The position numbers and the translations under genes were made by a program. DNA of 64,000 nucleotides from Candidatus Poribacteria bacterium (GTDB taxonomy: Bacteria; Poribacteria; WGA-4E; WGA-3G). The notes beneath the pieces were generated by a model. That model made no database searches. It was not told the origin of the DNA and saw only the letters and a list, made by a program, of their open reading frames with translations. Shown here in pieces: positions 35,418 to 44,860 of the stretch (the stretch's first letter is position 1; every line of letters starts with the position of its first letter). The DNA is taken from assembly GCA_022821965.1 (NCBI GenBank), contig JAJECN010000022.1, positions 186,001 through 250,000 of the forward strand, in the 5' to 3' direction.

Positions 35418-37232
35418 TTAAAATATTCCATTTATGAACAAGACAGCGCGCGTCAAACGTCCTTCCTGAAAACCGGTAGCGTAAAGGACATTCGTTTCGT
35501 CAATATAGGTATACCGATTCTTGCCGAAGAAATGTGTAATTTCAAAATTTAAGCGGAACGTTCGACTTAAATCGTAATGTAGACCTGCCCCCCAGTCGGA
35601 GAGATCCGCGTTGAAGTCAAAAAATCGGAGATTGAACGGGTCAAGGGCATCGTTTATGAAATCAAGGCGGATGAGGCTGAAATAGGCAAACGCCCGCGCC
35701 TCGCGATAATTATAGAGGCGATGATCACGTATCCATGTGAAGTCAATCTGTACCCGATCGTCCCAAGAGTTTTCAGTTGCTTTATCATCTTGATTGAAGC
35801 TGCCACGAAAATCCTCAAAATCCCGTGCGCGGTAATAACTCGTATCGGTCATCCGGACGTAAGTGAGTCGATTAGATAACGCGACGCGATACGCCTCGTT
35901 GAAATCGTAAGAGAAGATTAAATTTACATGCGCGGCATCTCGAATAATCTGTTCATCAAAATCGGATTTGGTGTAAAGATCGGCATCTAAATCATCCTGA
36001 TTGTCAATTTCAACGTCGTGTAGATCGCGTGTGTAGCGAAGTTTAAGTTCCGTCTGGAACATCGAAGATATCAAGGATGTCGTGGGCGCGTATTTTCTGA
36101 ATCGTAATTTTGCTGGATTAAGATAGTAAAGGTTTCCACTTCCGTCAATCCCCTTGAGTTGGAGTGCGACCTCTGTCGCAACTTCTCGCCGAAACGGGAT
36201 AAGCAGCTTTTGCGTATACACACCCTCTGTCGTAAATCGTTGGATACGTCGTAGTCGGTAGCGAAACAACTTTGCATCATCACCAAAGCGTCGTATCGGA
36301 TCGTCAAGTCGCCTCGGAAGCGTAGAGACGAAATCCTTCAGGTACTTCGCCGTGTCAGCGACAAGGAGTGTTCCATCTGTCAACGCCGTTATCCGAAAAG
36401 GTGCTATAAATTCGCCTGCTGCGTCTCCATACTTACCGAAAGCGTTTAAGAACTTTCCATTGGCACTATATTTTAGCACCCGATGTCCCTTCTCATCAAC
36501 AATATAAAGATTTCCGACTTTATCCACCGTCATATCCGCCGGATGCATGACATGTCCCGCTCCGGGTTGCGCAAGAGGGTATTGGGCAATCCGTTTGCCG
36601 TTCGCATCCAATTTGACGATGATTTTATTCGGAACCTCGCTGTCGCAGACATAAAGATTGTCGTGGGCATCTATTGCTAACAAAAATTTCCGTTTTGTGT
36701 CGCCTTGTGGAATAATGAGCGCATAATTACCATCGGCATCCAAGCCCGGTGCAGCGGTTTCAAGTGCTTTTATTCGTTGGCTCAAATCTTGAATTGGGTA
36801 ACTTGCGACGAATACGCCGTGTGCGTCAAATTTATGGATACACGGACCGTAGTTAAAGATTTTGGGTCCCGATGTTGTTTGGAGGTCAAGGTTCAAAATC
36901 GGCACGAACATCCAATCCATGACATAGATACTGCTATCCATGCCGACAGCAATAACCGTAGGATTAATGAAGCGAAACTCACTTCCTTTCTCCATCTGGA
37001 TGTCAAATACAAATCTTCCGATTTCATTGAACTTTTGAATTCGGAAGTTATCCGTATCCGTCACGTAGACGGCACCGTCGGGCCCAAACGCCATGGATAA
37101 GGTTTTCGCGAACTGTGCCTCACCTTCCCCTTTTTCACCAAACTCGCCAACAAATTTGTATTCTTGTGCAGCAGTTACGTACACTGGAACAAGGAACAGA
37201 AGACAAAACGTTAGGTTTTTTAGGTTAAACAT
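35418..37232 (-). CDS. secreted NHL-propeller protein with C-terminal outer-membrane barrel-like domain
   Basis: 604 residues with a signal peptide (LTFCLLFLVPVYVTAA). Residues about 25-310 hold NHL units (GPDGAVYVTDTDNFRIQKF, AHDNLYVCDSEVPNKIIVKL, KVGNLYIVDEKGHRVLKY, TDGTLLVADTAKYL). From about residue 400 the sequence alternates in barrel style with many Tyr/Phe/Arg (VNLIFSYDFNEAYRVAL, FRLNFEITHFFGKNRYTY) and ends in INGIF with a terminal Phe, the outer-membrane insertion signature. So a periplasmic propeller seems fused to a barrel. It is co-transcribed after nusB. Confidence 0.75.
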   Translation of the reverse strand: MFNLKNLTFCLLFLVPVYVTAAQEYKFVGEFGEKGEGEAQFAKTLSMAFGPDGAVYVTDTDNFRIQKFNEIGRFVFDIQMEKGSEFRFINPTVIAVGMDSSIYVMDWMFVPILNLDLQTTSGPKIFNYGPCIHKFDAHGVFVASYPIQDLSQRIKALETAAPGLDADGNYALIIPQGDTKRKFLLAIDAHDNLYVCDSEVPNKIIVKLDANGKRIAQYPLAQPGAGHVMHPADMTVDKVGNLYIVDEKGHRVLKYSANGKFLNAFGKYGDAAGEFIAPFRITALTDGTLLVADTAKYLKDFVSTLPRRLDDPIRRFGDDAKLFRYRLRRIQRFTTEGVYTQKLLIPFRREVATEVALQLKGIDGSGNLYYLNPAKLRFRKYAPTTSLISSMFQTELKLRYTRDLHDVEIDNQDDLDADLYTKSDFDEQIIRDAAHVNLIFSYDFNEAYRVALSNRLTYVRMTDTSYYRARDFEDFRGSFNQDDKATENSWDDRVQIDFTWIRDHRLYNYREARAFAYFSLIRLDFINDALDPFNLRFFDFNADLSDWGAGLHYDLSRTFRLNFEITHFFGKNRYTYIDETNVLYATGFQEGRLTRAVLFINGIF

Positions 37233-37303
37233 TTGCTGGTTTCTACGCGCCTTTGGCCTTTCTTATTTTTTAGGACATGCAGTCTGTTCTGTAATCAGGT
37301 ATT

Positions 37304-37723
37304 TTAGTCCTCAGGAACATCCGGTTGCTTTTTCCGTATACCGTCCAAGACACCGTTGATAAATTTTGGCGAATCCGGAGTGCTGTAGGATTTGGCAATC
37401 TCAATAGCTTCGTTAATTGAGGTCGCCGCATCAATGTCCCTGACATAGAGGATTTCATAGGTTGCACATCGTAGAATAGAGAGATCTACAACAGGCATTC
37501 GGTGGAGCTTCCAATTTTTGGATGTATTTTGAAGTACTGTATCAATTGTTTCCAGATGGGCAGTGGTACCCTCAACAAGTTGCACCACAAATGGACGGAG
37601 GTCAATTGACGTGTCCTGGCTCTGCCAAAACCGCTCCATGACGATTGGCACTGGCGCGTCAATAAGTTGAATTTGATACAGCATTTGCATCGCAACGATG
37701 CGAGATTGTCTACGAGAAGACAT
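37304..37723 (-). CDS. nusB: transcription antitermination factor NusB
   Basis: 139 residues, the normal length. SRIVAMQMLYQIQL, VEGTTAHLETIDTVL, WKLHRMPVVDLSILRCATYEIL and SINEAIEIAKSYSTPDSPKFINGVLDGI are diagnostic NusB segments. It binds boxA RNA with S10 (NusE) in antitermination complexes on rRNA operons. AGGACTCGTA before ATG supports the start, and the promoter is near consensus. Confidence 0.93.
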   Translation of the reverse strand: MSSRRQSRIVAMQMLYQIQLIDAPVPIVMERFWQSQDTSIDLRPFVVQLVEGTTAHLETIDTVLQNTSKNWKLHRMPVVDLSILRCATYEILYVRDIDAATSINEAIEIAKSYSTPDSPKFINGVLDGIRKKQPDVPED

Positions 37724-37791
37724 TACGAGTCCTGACTTTCCGAATCTAAATTGTTAACGTGTGAAGGATTTCCACTATAGATGCTCCCTGT

Positions 37792-37820
37792 ATTATACAA
37801 GGTTTTAGAGCGGATGTCAA
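37792..37820 (-). promoter_or_regulatory. consensus sigma70 promoter of nusB
   Basis: On the minus strand, TTGACA (37820-37815), a 17-base spacer and TATAAT (37797-37792), 69 bases before the start codon. Both boxes are perfect. A degenerate heptamer stretch (GCAGTCAGCAATCAGCC) sits at about 37839-37860 in the same gap. Confidence 0.8.
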
Positions 37821-38057
37821 ACAAAAATACTGGAAAAGGCAGTCAGCAATCAGCCATCGGTGAGTCCTCCCTGAAGCAAAGCGTCTATCAGTGGTAAATC
37901 GGAGTCAAGGAAAACTGAATGGTTCGTCAAAAATGTCGGCGCGGATAAAACTTCATGTATAATCACCGGTGAGATTTAAAAATCTACAAAAAAAGACGTT
38001 TTAATTGCAAATTTTACTGTAAGTAGAGAAAAAAAGTAGATGCAATGTCTGAAATAC

Positions 38058-38086
38058 TTGACAATTCTGTCAAAAACTTTTAAAAT
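38058..38086 (+). promoter_or_regulatory. sigma70 promoter of the 38122-42077 operon
   Basis: TTGACA (38058-38063), 17 bases, TAAAAT (38081-38086), 36 bases before the GTG start. Inside the spacer an imperfect palindrome, TTGACAATTCTGTCAA, overlaps the -35 box and could be an operator. The rest of the 37724-38121 gap shows no gene. Confidence 0.7.
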
Positions 38087-38121
38087 GCCACGTATTAGCC
38101 TTCAACGAAAGGAAAGGACTT

Positions 38122-39723
38122 GTGAATTCATACAAAAGAGACTATGGTACCGTTGCTGGACCACATCCTCGCACCGCGCAGGCAGGGTTTGAAATGCTCC
38201 TTGCCGGTGGGAACGCCGTTGATGCCGCCGTCGCCGCTGCCTTTACGGAGGGTGTTGTGGAACCTTCGCATAATGGTATAGCGGGATACGGTGGTTGCGC
38301 ACTTATCTATCGCAGGAAAACGGAAGATGTCATCGCTATAGATTACAACACAGCAGCACCCGCTGCTGCCTTTGAAGATATGTTCACGATTGAAGATGCT
38401 CCGGATGTACCCGCAGGTTACCGGGTGCCGGGACGCGTAAACGTTCACGGTCCATTATCTATCGGGGTGCCGGGAGTTGTTGCTGGCTTGTGTCTTGCAT
38501 TGGAGGAGTTTGGGAGTCTACCGCTCGCGGAGGTACTCCGCCCTGCAATCAATTCTGCCCGCCACGGCTACGCACCGAACAGTGCGAACCGCGGTGGGAT
38601 AGCTGGGAATGCGGAACGGTGGAAAGAGGACTTCCCAGAAACGGCGCGAGTTTTTCTCAAAAATGGAAAACCACCCCAGAAAGGGGAAAGACTCACCAAT
38701 CCTGAACTCGCCCGAACTTTGGAGGCGGTCGCTGAAGGTGGAGCTGCTGCGTTCTATGAGGGCGCAATTGCCGAAACAATCGCAAACCACATTCAGGAAC
38801 TCGGCGGATGTTTAACCTCGGATGATCTGAAGAATTACCGTCCCTTTACCACGCAACCTTACAAAATCGAGTATCGCGGCTATTCGGTCTATACAGCACC
38901 GCTCGGTGCAGGCGGACTGACGACCCTACAGATGCTCCGATTAATAGAGGAATTTGATCTGACAGCGATGTCCATCTCTGAAAGGTTTCACCTCTTTGCT
39001 GAAGCGATGAAAGTTTGCTGGCCCGAAAGACTCCGTCGATTCGGTGACCCACGTGTCGTTGATATAGACGTTGAAACAGAACTTTCGGATAGTCTCACGG
39101 CTACACTCAGCGAAAAACTGAAGGCGGGACTTAAATCCCCGCAACCCGGAGAAGTCGTCTATCATGAACCGATGAATTGCACAAGTCATATCTCTACGGC
39201 GGATGCCCAAGGGAATATGGTATCGCTAACGCAAACGCACGGCGGTGGATTCGGTTCAATGGTGACGGTACCGGGAACAGGTTTGCTCTTCGGACACGGT
39301 GTTGGTCGTTTTGACCCAAGATCTGGACTTGCGAACTCTGTTGGACCCGGAAAGCGTCCACTCCACAATATGGCTCCGTTTCTCGCCACGCGGGAGGGTA
39401 TGCCTTTTGCTACCTACGGTATACCCGGTGGCAGGACTATTCCAAACAACCAGCTTAACATCAGCGTCAGTCTTTTTGACCTACAAGTGTCAATCCAAGA
39501 GGCATTAGACGCACCGAGACTTCATACCGATGGTGCTGAACCGATCCAGGTCGAACCGCGTGCGGGTGAAGAAACGCTGAAAGCATTGCGGGAATTCGGG
39601 CACGAAATCACAGCAAGCGCGGGTATTGGGGGACCGGGACACGGTATTCGTCTCTGGGAAAATGGGACTTACCAAGATGGTGGCACGGATCCACGAGGCG
39701 AAGGAAAAATGATAACGAAATAA
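38122..39723 (+). CDS. gamma-glutamyltransferase-like hydrolase
   Basis: 533 residues, GTG start after AAAGGAAAGG. It has the family layout: AGGNAVDAAVAAAFTEGVVEPSHNGIAGYGGCA near the N-terminus, then the autoprocessing nucleophile Thr in NCTSHISTADAQGN (about residue 354), GGGFGSMV and GPGKRPLHNMAPFL with the PLxxMxP motif. It cleaves itself into two subunits and hydrolyses or transfers gamma-glutamyl or related acyl groups. No signal peptide is seen, so it acts in the cytoplasm. It leads a catabolic operon, so an acylase or amidase role is possible. Confidence 0.88.
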   Translation: MNSYKRDYGTVAGPHPRTAQAGFEMLLAGGNAVDAAVAAAFTEGVVEPSHNGIAGYGGCALIYRRKTEDVIAIDYNTAAPAAAFEDMFTIEDAPDVPAGYRVPGRVNVHGPLSIGVPGVVAGLCLALEEFGSLPLAEVLRPAINSARHGYAPNSANRGGIAGNAERWKEDFPETARVFLKNGKPPQKGERLTNPELARTLEAVAEGGAAAFYEGAIAETIANHIQELGGCLTSDDLKNYRPFTTQPYKIEYRGYSVYTAPLGAGGLTTLQMLRLIEEFDLTAMSISERFHLFAEAMKVCWPERLRRFGDPRVVDIDVETELSDSLTATLSEKLKAGLKSPQPGEVVYHEPMNCTSHISTADAQGNMVSLTQTHGGGFGSMVTVPGTGLLFGHGVGRFDPRSGLANSVGPGKRPLHNMAPFLATREGMPFATYGIPGGRTIPNNQLNISVSLFDLQVSIQEALDAPRLHTDGAEPIQVEPRAGEETLKALREFGHEITASAGIGGPGHGIRLWENGTYQDGGTDPRGEGKMITK

Positions 39724-39737
39724 TAGGAGATCTAACA

Positions 39738-40526
39738 ATGGTTTTTCGCGAGGATGCCCTCGCAGGATTACATATCGTAATTTCGGGTGGGTGTGGTGCG
39801 ATTGGTCTTGGAATCGTCAAAAAATTGATGGCACACGGTGCGGATGTAACGGTAAACGACATTCTGTCAGATCAAGAGGCAACAGACCGACTCGGTCAAA
39901 ACGGCCTTGAGATAAAAAAAATAAACTACGTCAAGGCAGATCTAACGGACACCGATGAAACCGACCTGTTGGTAAGTAGCGCACGCGAAAGGTTCGGACC
40001 TATCCATGTCGCGTTGTGTCACATTGGTATGGTAATTCCGAAACCCTTGCTGGAATACAGAGCAGAAGAGTGGGACGAGACAATGGCAGTCAATGCCCGA
40101 ACGGCGTTTTTATTCGGCAGTGCTGCATCCCGTTCAATGCTTGAAGATGGTGTTAAAGGACAACTTATTTTTACGACATCTTGGGTCGCTGATGTGCCGT
40201 GGCCAGAGATTGGACCCTACAACGCAAGCAAGGCTGCGATGAAACAGTTAATGCGCTCCTTTGCCCGCGAATTAGCCGACAAAGGCATTCGCGCAAATGC
40301 GGTCGCGCCCGGAATCGTCAGCGTTGGACTTGCAAAACAACAGTGGGATACGGACCCAATCTACCGCGCCCGGGCACAGAAAGCGATTCCACTCGGCGTT
40401 ATGCAACCGCTTGATTCGGTGGCAAACGCCTTTCTATTTTTGTGTAGTCCCGCCGCAGATTATATGACCGGGACAACGCTGCTCGTAGATGGCGGCTGTA
40501 GCTTGTACCCAATGGATGACGCATAG
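39738..40526 (+). CDS. short-chain dehydrogenase/reductase
   Basis: 262 residues. The cofactor motif SGGCGAIGLGI (residues about 16-26) is a variant of TGxxxGxG. The active site reads FTTSWVADVP and YNASKAAM (Tyr about 161, Lys about 165). GIRANAVAPGIV and DYMTGTTLLVDGG are classical SDR features. It probably oxidises an alcohol in the same pathway as its neighbours. The spacing of 14 bases with AGGAGATC before ATG suggests tight co-translation with the upstream hydrolase gene. Confidence 0.9.
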   Translation: MVFREDALAGLHIVISGGCGAIGLGIVKKLMAHGADVTVNDILSDQEATDRLGQNGLEIKKINYVKADLTDTDETDLLVSSARERFGPIHVALCHIGMVIPKPLLEYRAEEWDETMAVNARTAFLFGSAASRSMLEDGVKGQLIFTTSWVADVPWPEIGPYNASKAAMKQLMRSFARELADKGIRANAVAPGIVSVGLAKQQWDTDPIYRARAQKAIPLGVMQPLDSVANAFLFLCSPAADYMTGTTLLVDGGCSLYPMDDA

Positions 40527-40730
40527 GCCTCATACAAGATAAATGAAACATATTTTTCGTGTGATTTAGCAAGTGGACTTCGGTGCAAGATGGTTCTGGT
40601 TTATTCCGAAATCAAAGCCTAGGGCCGAACTCTTTCAGAAGTGATGGCACCAATCGGAAAATTTCAGGAGCGTTTTCTGATACGATTTCAATTTTGTGTT
40701 TTGTAAAAGACACGAAAAAATGGAGACATT

Positions 40731-41057
40731 ATGTCACAATTTGTAAAAGCCGCGACAACCGACCAGATTCAGCCCGGTAAATGTCTCGGTGTGAAAGTTG
40801 AAGGCGTTTTCATCGGCATCTACAATGTAAAGGGTGAATATTATGCCATGAACAATATCTGTCCTCACCTCGGTGGGGTTTTGAGTTACGGCTTTTTAGA
40901 TGATAAATGCGTTACCTGTCCACTCCACATGTGGGAGTTCGATGTGACAACAGGTGAGTGCGTCTGGCCAGGTGAGGAGAAATTACCCACCTATGCTGTT
41001 AAAGTAGAGGGCGAAGATATTCTCGTAGATGTCGAAATGCCTCTCGAAGCGAGTTAG
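40731..41057 (+). CDS. Rieske [2Fe-2S] ferredoxin-like protein
   Basis: 108 residues. The cluster ligands are visible: Cys44-x-His46 in NNICPHLGG and Cys63-x2-His66 in VTCPLHMWEFD, with the expected 16-residue gap. It is the stand-alone small form that feeds electrons to oxygenases (NirD/ferredoxin-type). It is third in an operon with a hydrolase, an SDR and an epimerase; no oxygenase sits beside it. The 200-base gap before it holds no other gene. Confidence 0.9.
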   Translation: MSQFVKAATTDQIQPGKCLGVKVEGVFIGIYNVKGEYYAMNNICPHLGGVLSYGFLDDKCVTCPLHMWEFDVTTGECVWPGEEKLPTYAVKVEGEDILVDVEMPLEAS

Positions 41058-41120
41058 CATTTATTTCGATAGAAGGGCGCGGTCGTGTGATCGCGTCCAC
41101 TGAAGAAAAGGAGAAAAATT

Positions 41121-42077
41121 ATGGCGTATCTGCTCACCGGTGGCATGGGATGCATCGGTACTTATGTCATCCGCGACCTATTGGCAGCCGGTGAAAAGGT
41201 AGTCGTTTACGATTTTGCTTACGACCTAACCATTCCAAAAATGGTCCTCACGGACGAACAGATTGAAGGGTTCAGCTTTGTGCAGGGTGACATTACCGAC
41301 CTACCGCACATCTTACGGACTATCCAAGAACACGAAATTAATCAGGTTATTCACCTCGCTTCGTGGCAGGTACCGGCGTGCAATGCGAACCCACCGGAAG
41401 CGTTAAAGGTAGTTTGCGAAGGTACGATCAACATATTGGAAGCGGCGCGTATTTTCAAACTCAAACGAGTCGTTTGGGCAAGTAGCGTCGCTGTCTTCGG
41501 TGCGCCAGAGGATTACAATCACCAACAAATCCTTAACGATGCCCCACACTATCCTAAGTTCATCTACGGCGCGTGCAAATCCCTGAATGAAAAATATGCG
41601 ACGCACTATTTCGATGCTTATGGCGTTGATTCAATCGGACTTCGGTTTACTGCTGTCTATGGTGTCGGTAGAACGCGCGGAATGAGTTCGTTCACGACAC
41701 AAATGATCGAAGCGGTGGCATTAGGTGAAGCACACGTCTGTCCATTCGGTGATGACGCAGTGGATTGGCAGTACGTAGAGGACGTTTCTCGCTCGATCGT
41801 CATGGCATGCACTTGCCCGACAACGCAGACACGTGTTTTCAACGTAAAGGGGGGTATCCGCCCGGTCAAAGAGGGTGTGGCATATCTCAAAACGTTGGTC
41901 CCAGATGCTGAGATTACGTTAGAACCCGGTGTGTTCGGTATCTCGTGGGATTATGACGCAACACCTATTGCCGAAGAAATGGGATTTGTTCCTGCTTACA
42001 CGATGGAACAAGGGATTCTGAAAACGTTCAACCGTTTCAGAGAGCGTGCGGGGTTAGCGCAGATTGATGCGCTGTAG
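41121..42077 (+). CDS. NAD-dependent epimerase/dehydratase
   Basis: 318 residues of the extended SDR class. The Rossmann motif is LTGGMGCIGTYV (residues 5-16), with VVYDF, LASWQVPAC and an active-site YGACK (Tyr about 149, Lys about 153). It also has LRFTAVYGVGR. It could be a nucleotide-sugar or hydroxysteroid-type epimerase; the substrate is unknown. AGGAG before ATG. Last gene of the operon. Confidence 0.88.
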   Translation: MAYLLTGGMGCIGTYVIRDLLAAGEKVVVYDFAYDLTIPKMVLTDEQIEGFSFVQGDITDLPHILRTIQEHEINQVIHLASWQVPACNANPPEALKVVCEGTINILEAARIFKLKRVVWASSVAVFGAPEDYNHQQILNDAPHYPKFIYGACKSLNEKYATHYFDAYGVDSIGLRFTAVYGVGRTRGMSSFTTQMIEAVALGEAHVCPFGDDAVDWQYVEDVSRSIVMACTCPTTQTRVFNVKGGIRPVKEGVAYLKTLVPDAEITLEPGVFGISWDYDATPIAEEMGFVPAYTMEQGILKTFNRFRERAGLAQIDAL

Positions 42078-42151
42078 CCGATAAAATACTAACGAAACCG
42101 TGTACCTATTGCTGGTGGGGTTTATAGCATAATCTACAGTTCCTTGGACAT

Positions 42152-42290
42152 TGTAGGGGCGAGGTTGCTAGAGGAAATCCGCAGAAACACCCAAGCAAAT
42201 ACCCCCAGCAAAAACACCTCACCAGCGGTGAAGAGATATTTGGAGCGAGGTTGCGAACTTCGCCAGCAGTGTACGGGTTGTAGGGACTCA
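42152..42290. repeat. GCGAGG-family dispersed repeat, copy 2
   Basis: GGGGCGAGGTT, then GAAATCCGCAGAAACACCC, AAGCAAATA, CACCTCACCAGCG, then a second GCGAGGTTGCGAACTTCGCC inverted pair. The stretch of about 70 bases around the GAAATCCGCAGAAACACCC core is almost the same as at 46079-46171. It lies between the convergent epimerase and membrane-protein genes. Confidence 0.7.
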
Positions 42291-42332
42291 TCAGCAAATT
42301 GCGTGAGTCCTAACCTTCTATAAATTTCAGCA

Positions 42333-43025
42333 TTACCAAAAGATGTCCCACAGAATCCCAAAAATTCCTCCTAAAATCGAAACAACTCCAACAAATAGGG
42401 TACACTTTCCAATGAATTCTTCAATTGAGGTAGAAGCCAACTTCCTAATGACAAGACGCGCCCAAGCTGCTAACGCACAACCATTCAAAAAAACTTCCAC
42501 CGCTTGTTCCCAATCTGCTATTTCGCGAGTCACACCGAAAATGAGGGCATCCCTTATTGCAAGGACATCAGAAGTGAGCGCGTATCCAGCCGCAGCAGCG
42601 ACAAGAATTGCGCTAATAGACAAAGAACGGGTTACAGGAGATATGTTCAGGACAATGTAAACCCATATTAAAATTGCCAGATTCTCGAAAGCCGAAGGTA
42701 CCCATTGGACCCACTCCCATTGACTCGCAGTTGGAAAATTAGGGAACTGACGCTCTAATAGGTTAGCCAGCCCGACCCCTCCAATGCCACATCCTAAAAC
42801 AAACATAACATAGCAACCCAAAAATACAGAACGAGGCACACGCGGAATACCGAGTACCATTAAACCTGAAAAAGCCACGGTAACACCAGTGCAAATCAAT
42901 AAGAGGATACTGTCGCCCTCCGATGGAATTGCCATAGTCCCGAAAATCAATGGATTCAGGAGTATTGTTTTCCATGTTACCTTGGATACTGTTACTTTGG
43001 ATGCTTTTGTGGTCTTAACAAACAT
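42333..43025 (-). CDS. multi-pass membrane protein (hypothetical)
   Basis: 230 residues with six or seven hydrophobic segments (ILLLICTGVTVAFSGLMVLGI, VFLGCYVMFVLGCGIGGVGL, NLAILIWVYIVLN, ISAILVAAAAGYAL, ALAAWARLVI, FVGVVSILGGIFGILW). The N-terminus has a small imperfect repeat (TKASKVTVSKVTWK). I do not recognise a family. It is a single-gene unit with no clear promoter, opposite to the epimerase operon. Confidence 0.6.
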   Translation of the reverse strand: MFVKTTKASKVTVSKVTWKTILLNPLIFGTMAIPSEGDSILLLICTGVTVAFSGLMVLGIPRVPRSVFLGCYVMFVLGCGIGGVGLANLLERQFPNFPTASQWEWVQWVPSAFENLAILIWVYIVLNISPVTRSLSISAILVAAAAGYALTSDVLAIRDALIFGVTREIADWEQAVEVFLNGCALAAWARLVIRKLASTSIEEFIGKCTLFVGVVSILGGIFGILWDIFW

Positions 43026-43118
43026 TGCGCCTCTCTCACCGAAAAGTTACTGCATCAGTTCGCCGTGATTATTGACATTTTTTTGAAATCTACAGAATGC
43101 GGAAACATGTTTGAATGT

Positions 43119-43700
43119 CTAAAACAGACCTGTACTCTGTCTCGCGAAAATTAACCCGACGACGCAGACGATCGCCGTTAAGGTTCGTTTTTCACTTTTT
43201 ATGGCGCGTGCGAAACAAAAATCGTGAGGAGACGCATCTGGATAGGAATGAAACTGAGGTATAAAGCGAGGCACACGCTCCCGATACGTTTGATAGATGG
43301 GTCCACAAGACTCCAGCAAATATGCTTCTTCGATAGCAATAATCGGAAGGTATTGAAAGAAATAACCAAAAATCAACACAGCGACGAGCCAATAGACATT
43401 CGCAACAAGGCAGACACCGAAACTCAGTAGAAAATTACCGAGATAAAGGGGATTACGGACGTATCCATAAGGACCAGTCGTGACGAGGTCGCGGGCAGCA
43501 CCGAGGGTTCTGGCACGGGTGGATGCACCTGCATATCCGACTGCCCATATCCGAAGAAATTCACCTGCTGCAATAAAAAGCACGCCAGTTGCGACCGTGT
43601 ACCACACCGGAGATGCGAAATAGAGAAGTGCGAAAATAAACGGAATCGGCGTAAAACTGCGGATTTTGAAGAAAAAGTTGCCGAGTTTTGAGGAGATCAT
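43119..43700 (-). CDS. isoprenylcysteine carboxyl methyltransferase-like protein
   Basis: 193 residues, four membrane segments. The family core GPYGYVRNPLYLGNFLL is clear, and the motif around YRERVPRFIP follows. Bacterial members are SAM-dependent methyltransferases of lipids or small hydrophobic molecules; the true substrate is unknown. It begins 22 bases after the LptG stop, and that spacer is made of heptamer-repeat sequence (GTTTTCA, GTCGTCA), so it probably belongs to the lptFG operon. Confidence 0.82.
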   Translation of the reverse strand: MISSKLGNFFFKIRSFTPIPFIFALLYFASPVWYTVATGVLFIAAGEFLRIWAVGYAGASTRARTLGAARDLVTTGPYGYVRNPLYLGNFLLSFGVCLVANVYWLVAVLIFGYFFQYLPIIAIEEAYLLESCGPIYQTYRERVPRFIPQFHSYPDASPHDFCFARAIKSEKRTLTAIVCVVGLIFARQSTGLF

Positions 43701-43722
43701 TTTCTGTACTGACGACTGAAAA
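43701..43722 (-). repeat. partial heptamer repeat between lptG-like and methyltransferase genes
   Basis: On the minus strand GTAGTTTTCAGTCGTCAGTAC fills the whole spacer between the stop of one gene and the start of the next. It is one arm of the heptamer repeat found at 2941, 4215, 47873 and 63398. Confidence 0.5.
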
Positions 43723-44784
43723 CTACTTAGGGGTGCGCCAGATCATGATGCCTCCGACGACAGCGTATAGGATGTTTGGTCCCCAACTGGCAAGAAAAGG
43801 GTGGATTTTGCCTCCCTCACTCAATCCTTGAAGCGTTGCGAAGGAAAGTGCCCAATAGATAAAAGAGAGGAAAAAAGCAATCACTAAGCCTGCGAAAAAT
43901 CCCGATCTACCAAGGCGAATGGCGATAGGTGCGCCAAGCATAACAACGACAACAGCGGCGAAGGGATATGCTGTGTTGTGATACAGCCTTACTTGTTCCT
44001 TGCGTGAAATCTGTCCGGCTTCTTGTTTGTAGGAGATCTGCTCACGAAGTTCCTTGATAGTCATCGCCCTGGGATCTTTTTCACTTCCGATAAAACGGGC
44101 AGGATCCTCGTAGCGTTCAATAGCATGCGTTTCAAAATCCTCATAACCGACCTCGATGCCTTTCTCAAAATGCCGGATGTAGCCATTGGCGAGCTTCCAC
44201 TGCGTAGGTGTCCATGTTGCCGATTTTGCGAATGTTACGCGAGCGAGTTGCTCTTCTGCGTTATACTCATAGATAGTGAGCTGCTGGATTTCACGATCAT
44301 CTAAGGTAATCCGCTGCGAATAAAAGAGGCGGTTGTTTTTACCTTTGAAAACAATGTTCCTACCGTAACGCGGTTTTACTTTATTTTGCAAGAGCTGCGC
44401 TTCATGAAAAGCGGGTGCTGCAACGCGGTTGTAAAAAACAGCAAAGAGTCCACAGATAAGAAGCGTCACAATTAAGACCGGTGCGAGGAGCCGGTAAACG
44501 CTCATACCGCCCGCCTTCATCGCATCGAATTCGTTGCTTTGGATCATCCTACCGAGCACAAAAAACACAGCCACAAACGCTGCAACGGGCACGACTTCCA
44601 TAATTCGGCGAGGTGCTTGGAAGACAACAATTTTAACAGCGGTTATGTAAGCGACATCATCATCAAACTTCTTGATGTCCTTATCCAATAAACGCACGAC
44701 AATAAGTAAGGCAATAAAGAACAGAAGTCCAACAAGAAAAGCTTTGAGGTATTCACGAAGCAGGTACCGATCTAAAATATTCAA
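43723..44784 (-). CDS. lptG: LPS export permease LptG-like
   Basis: 353 residues starting at TTG 44784 (LNILDRYLLREYLKAF), which has CATAGGACGCACGCC before it. The frame extends to 44889 but that overlaps the upstream gene without purpose. N- and C-terminal triple-helix domains flank a jelly-roll middle (FKGKNNRLFYSQRITLDD). It is the LptF/LptG permease family that takes LPS from the inner membrane with LptB and LptC. Together with the next gene it is the pair; LptB, LptC and LptA are not in the window. Confidence 0.83.
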   Translation of the reverse strand: MNILDRYLLREYLKAFLVGLLFFIALLIVVRLLDKDIKKFDDDVAYITAVKIVVFQAPRRIMEVVPVAAFVAVFFVLGRMIQSNEFDAMKAGGMSVYRLLAPVLIVTLLICGLFAVFYNRVAAPAFHEAQLLQNKVKPRYGRNIVFKGKNNRLFYSQRITLDDREIQQLTIYEYNAEEQLARVTFAKSATWTPTQWKLANGYIRHFEKGIEVGYEDFETHAIERYEDPARFIGSEKDPRAMTIKELREQISYKQEAGQISRKEQVRLYHNTAYPFAAVVVVMLGAPIAIRLGRSGFFAGLVIAFFLSFIYWALSFATLQGLSEGGKIHPFLASWGPNILYAVVGGIMIWRTPK

Positions 44785-44860
44785 GGCGTGCGTCCTATGA
44801 TAAAATATCTTCGATTTTACAGGGTTGAAAATTGCGTTTGTACAGGGTGGGTGGTCTCGT

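Noticed and set aside
42120-42330. Small genes in the GCGAGG repeat region
   Set aside because: Only short frames through repeat sequence, with no ribosome site.
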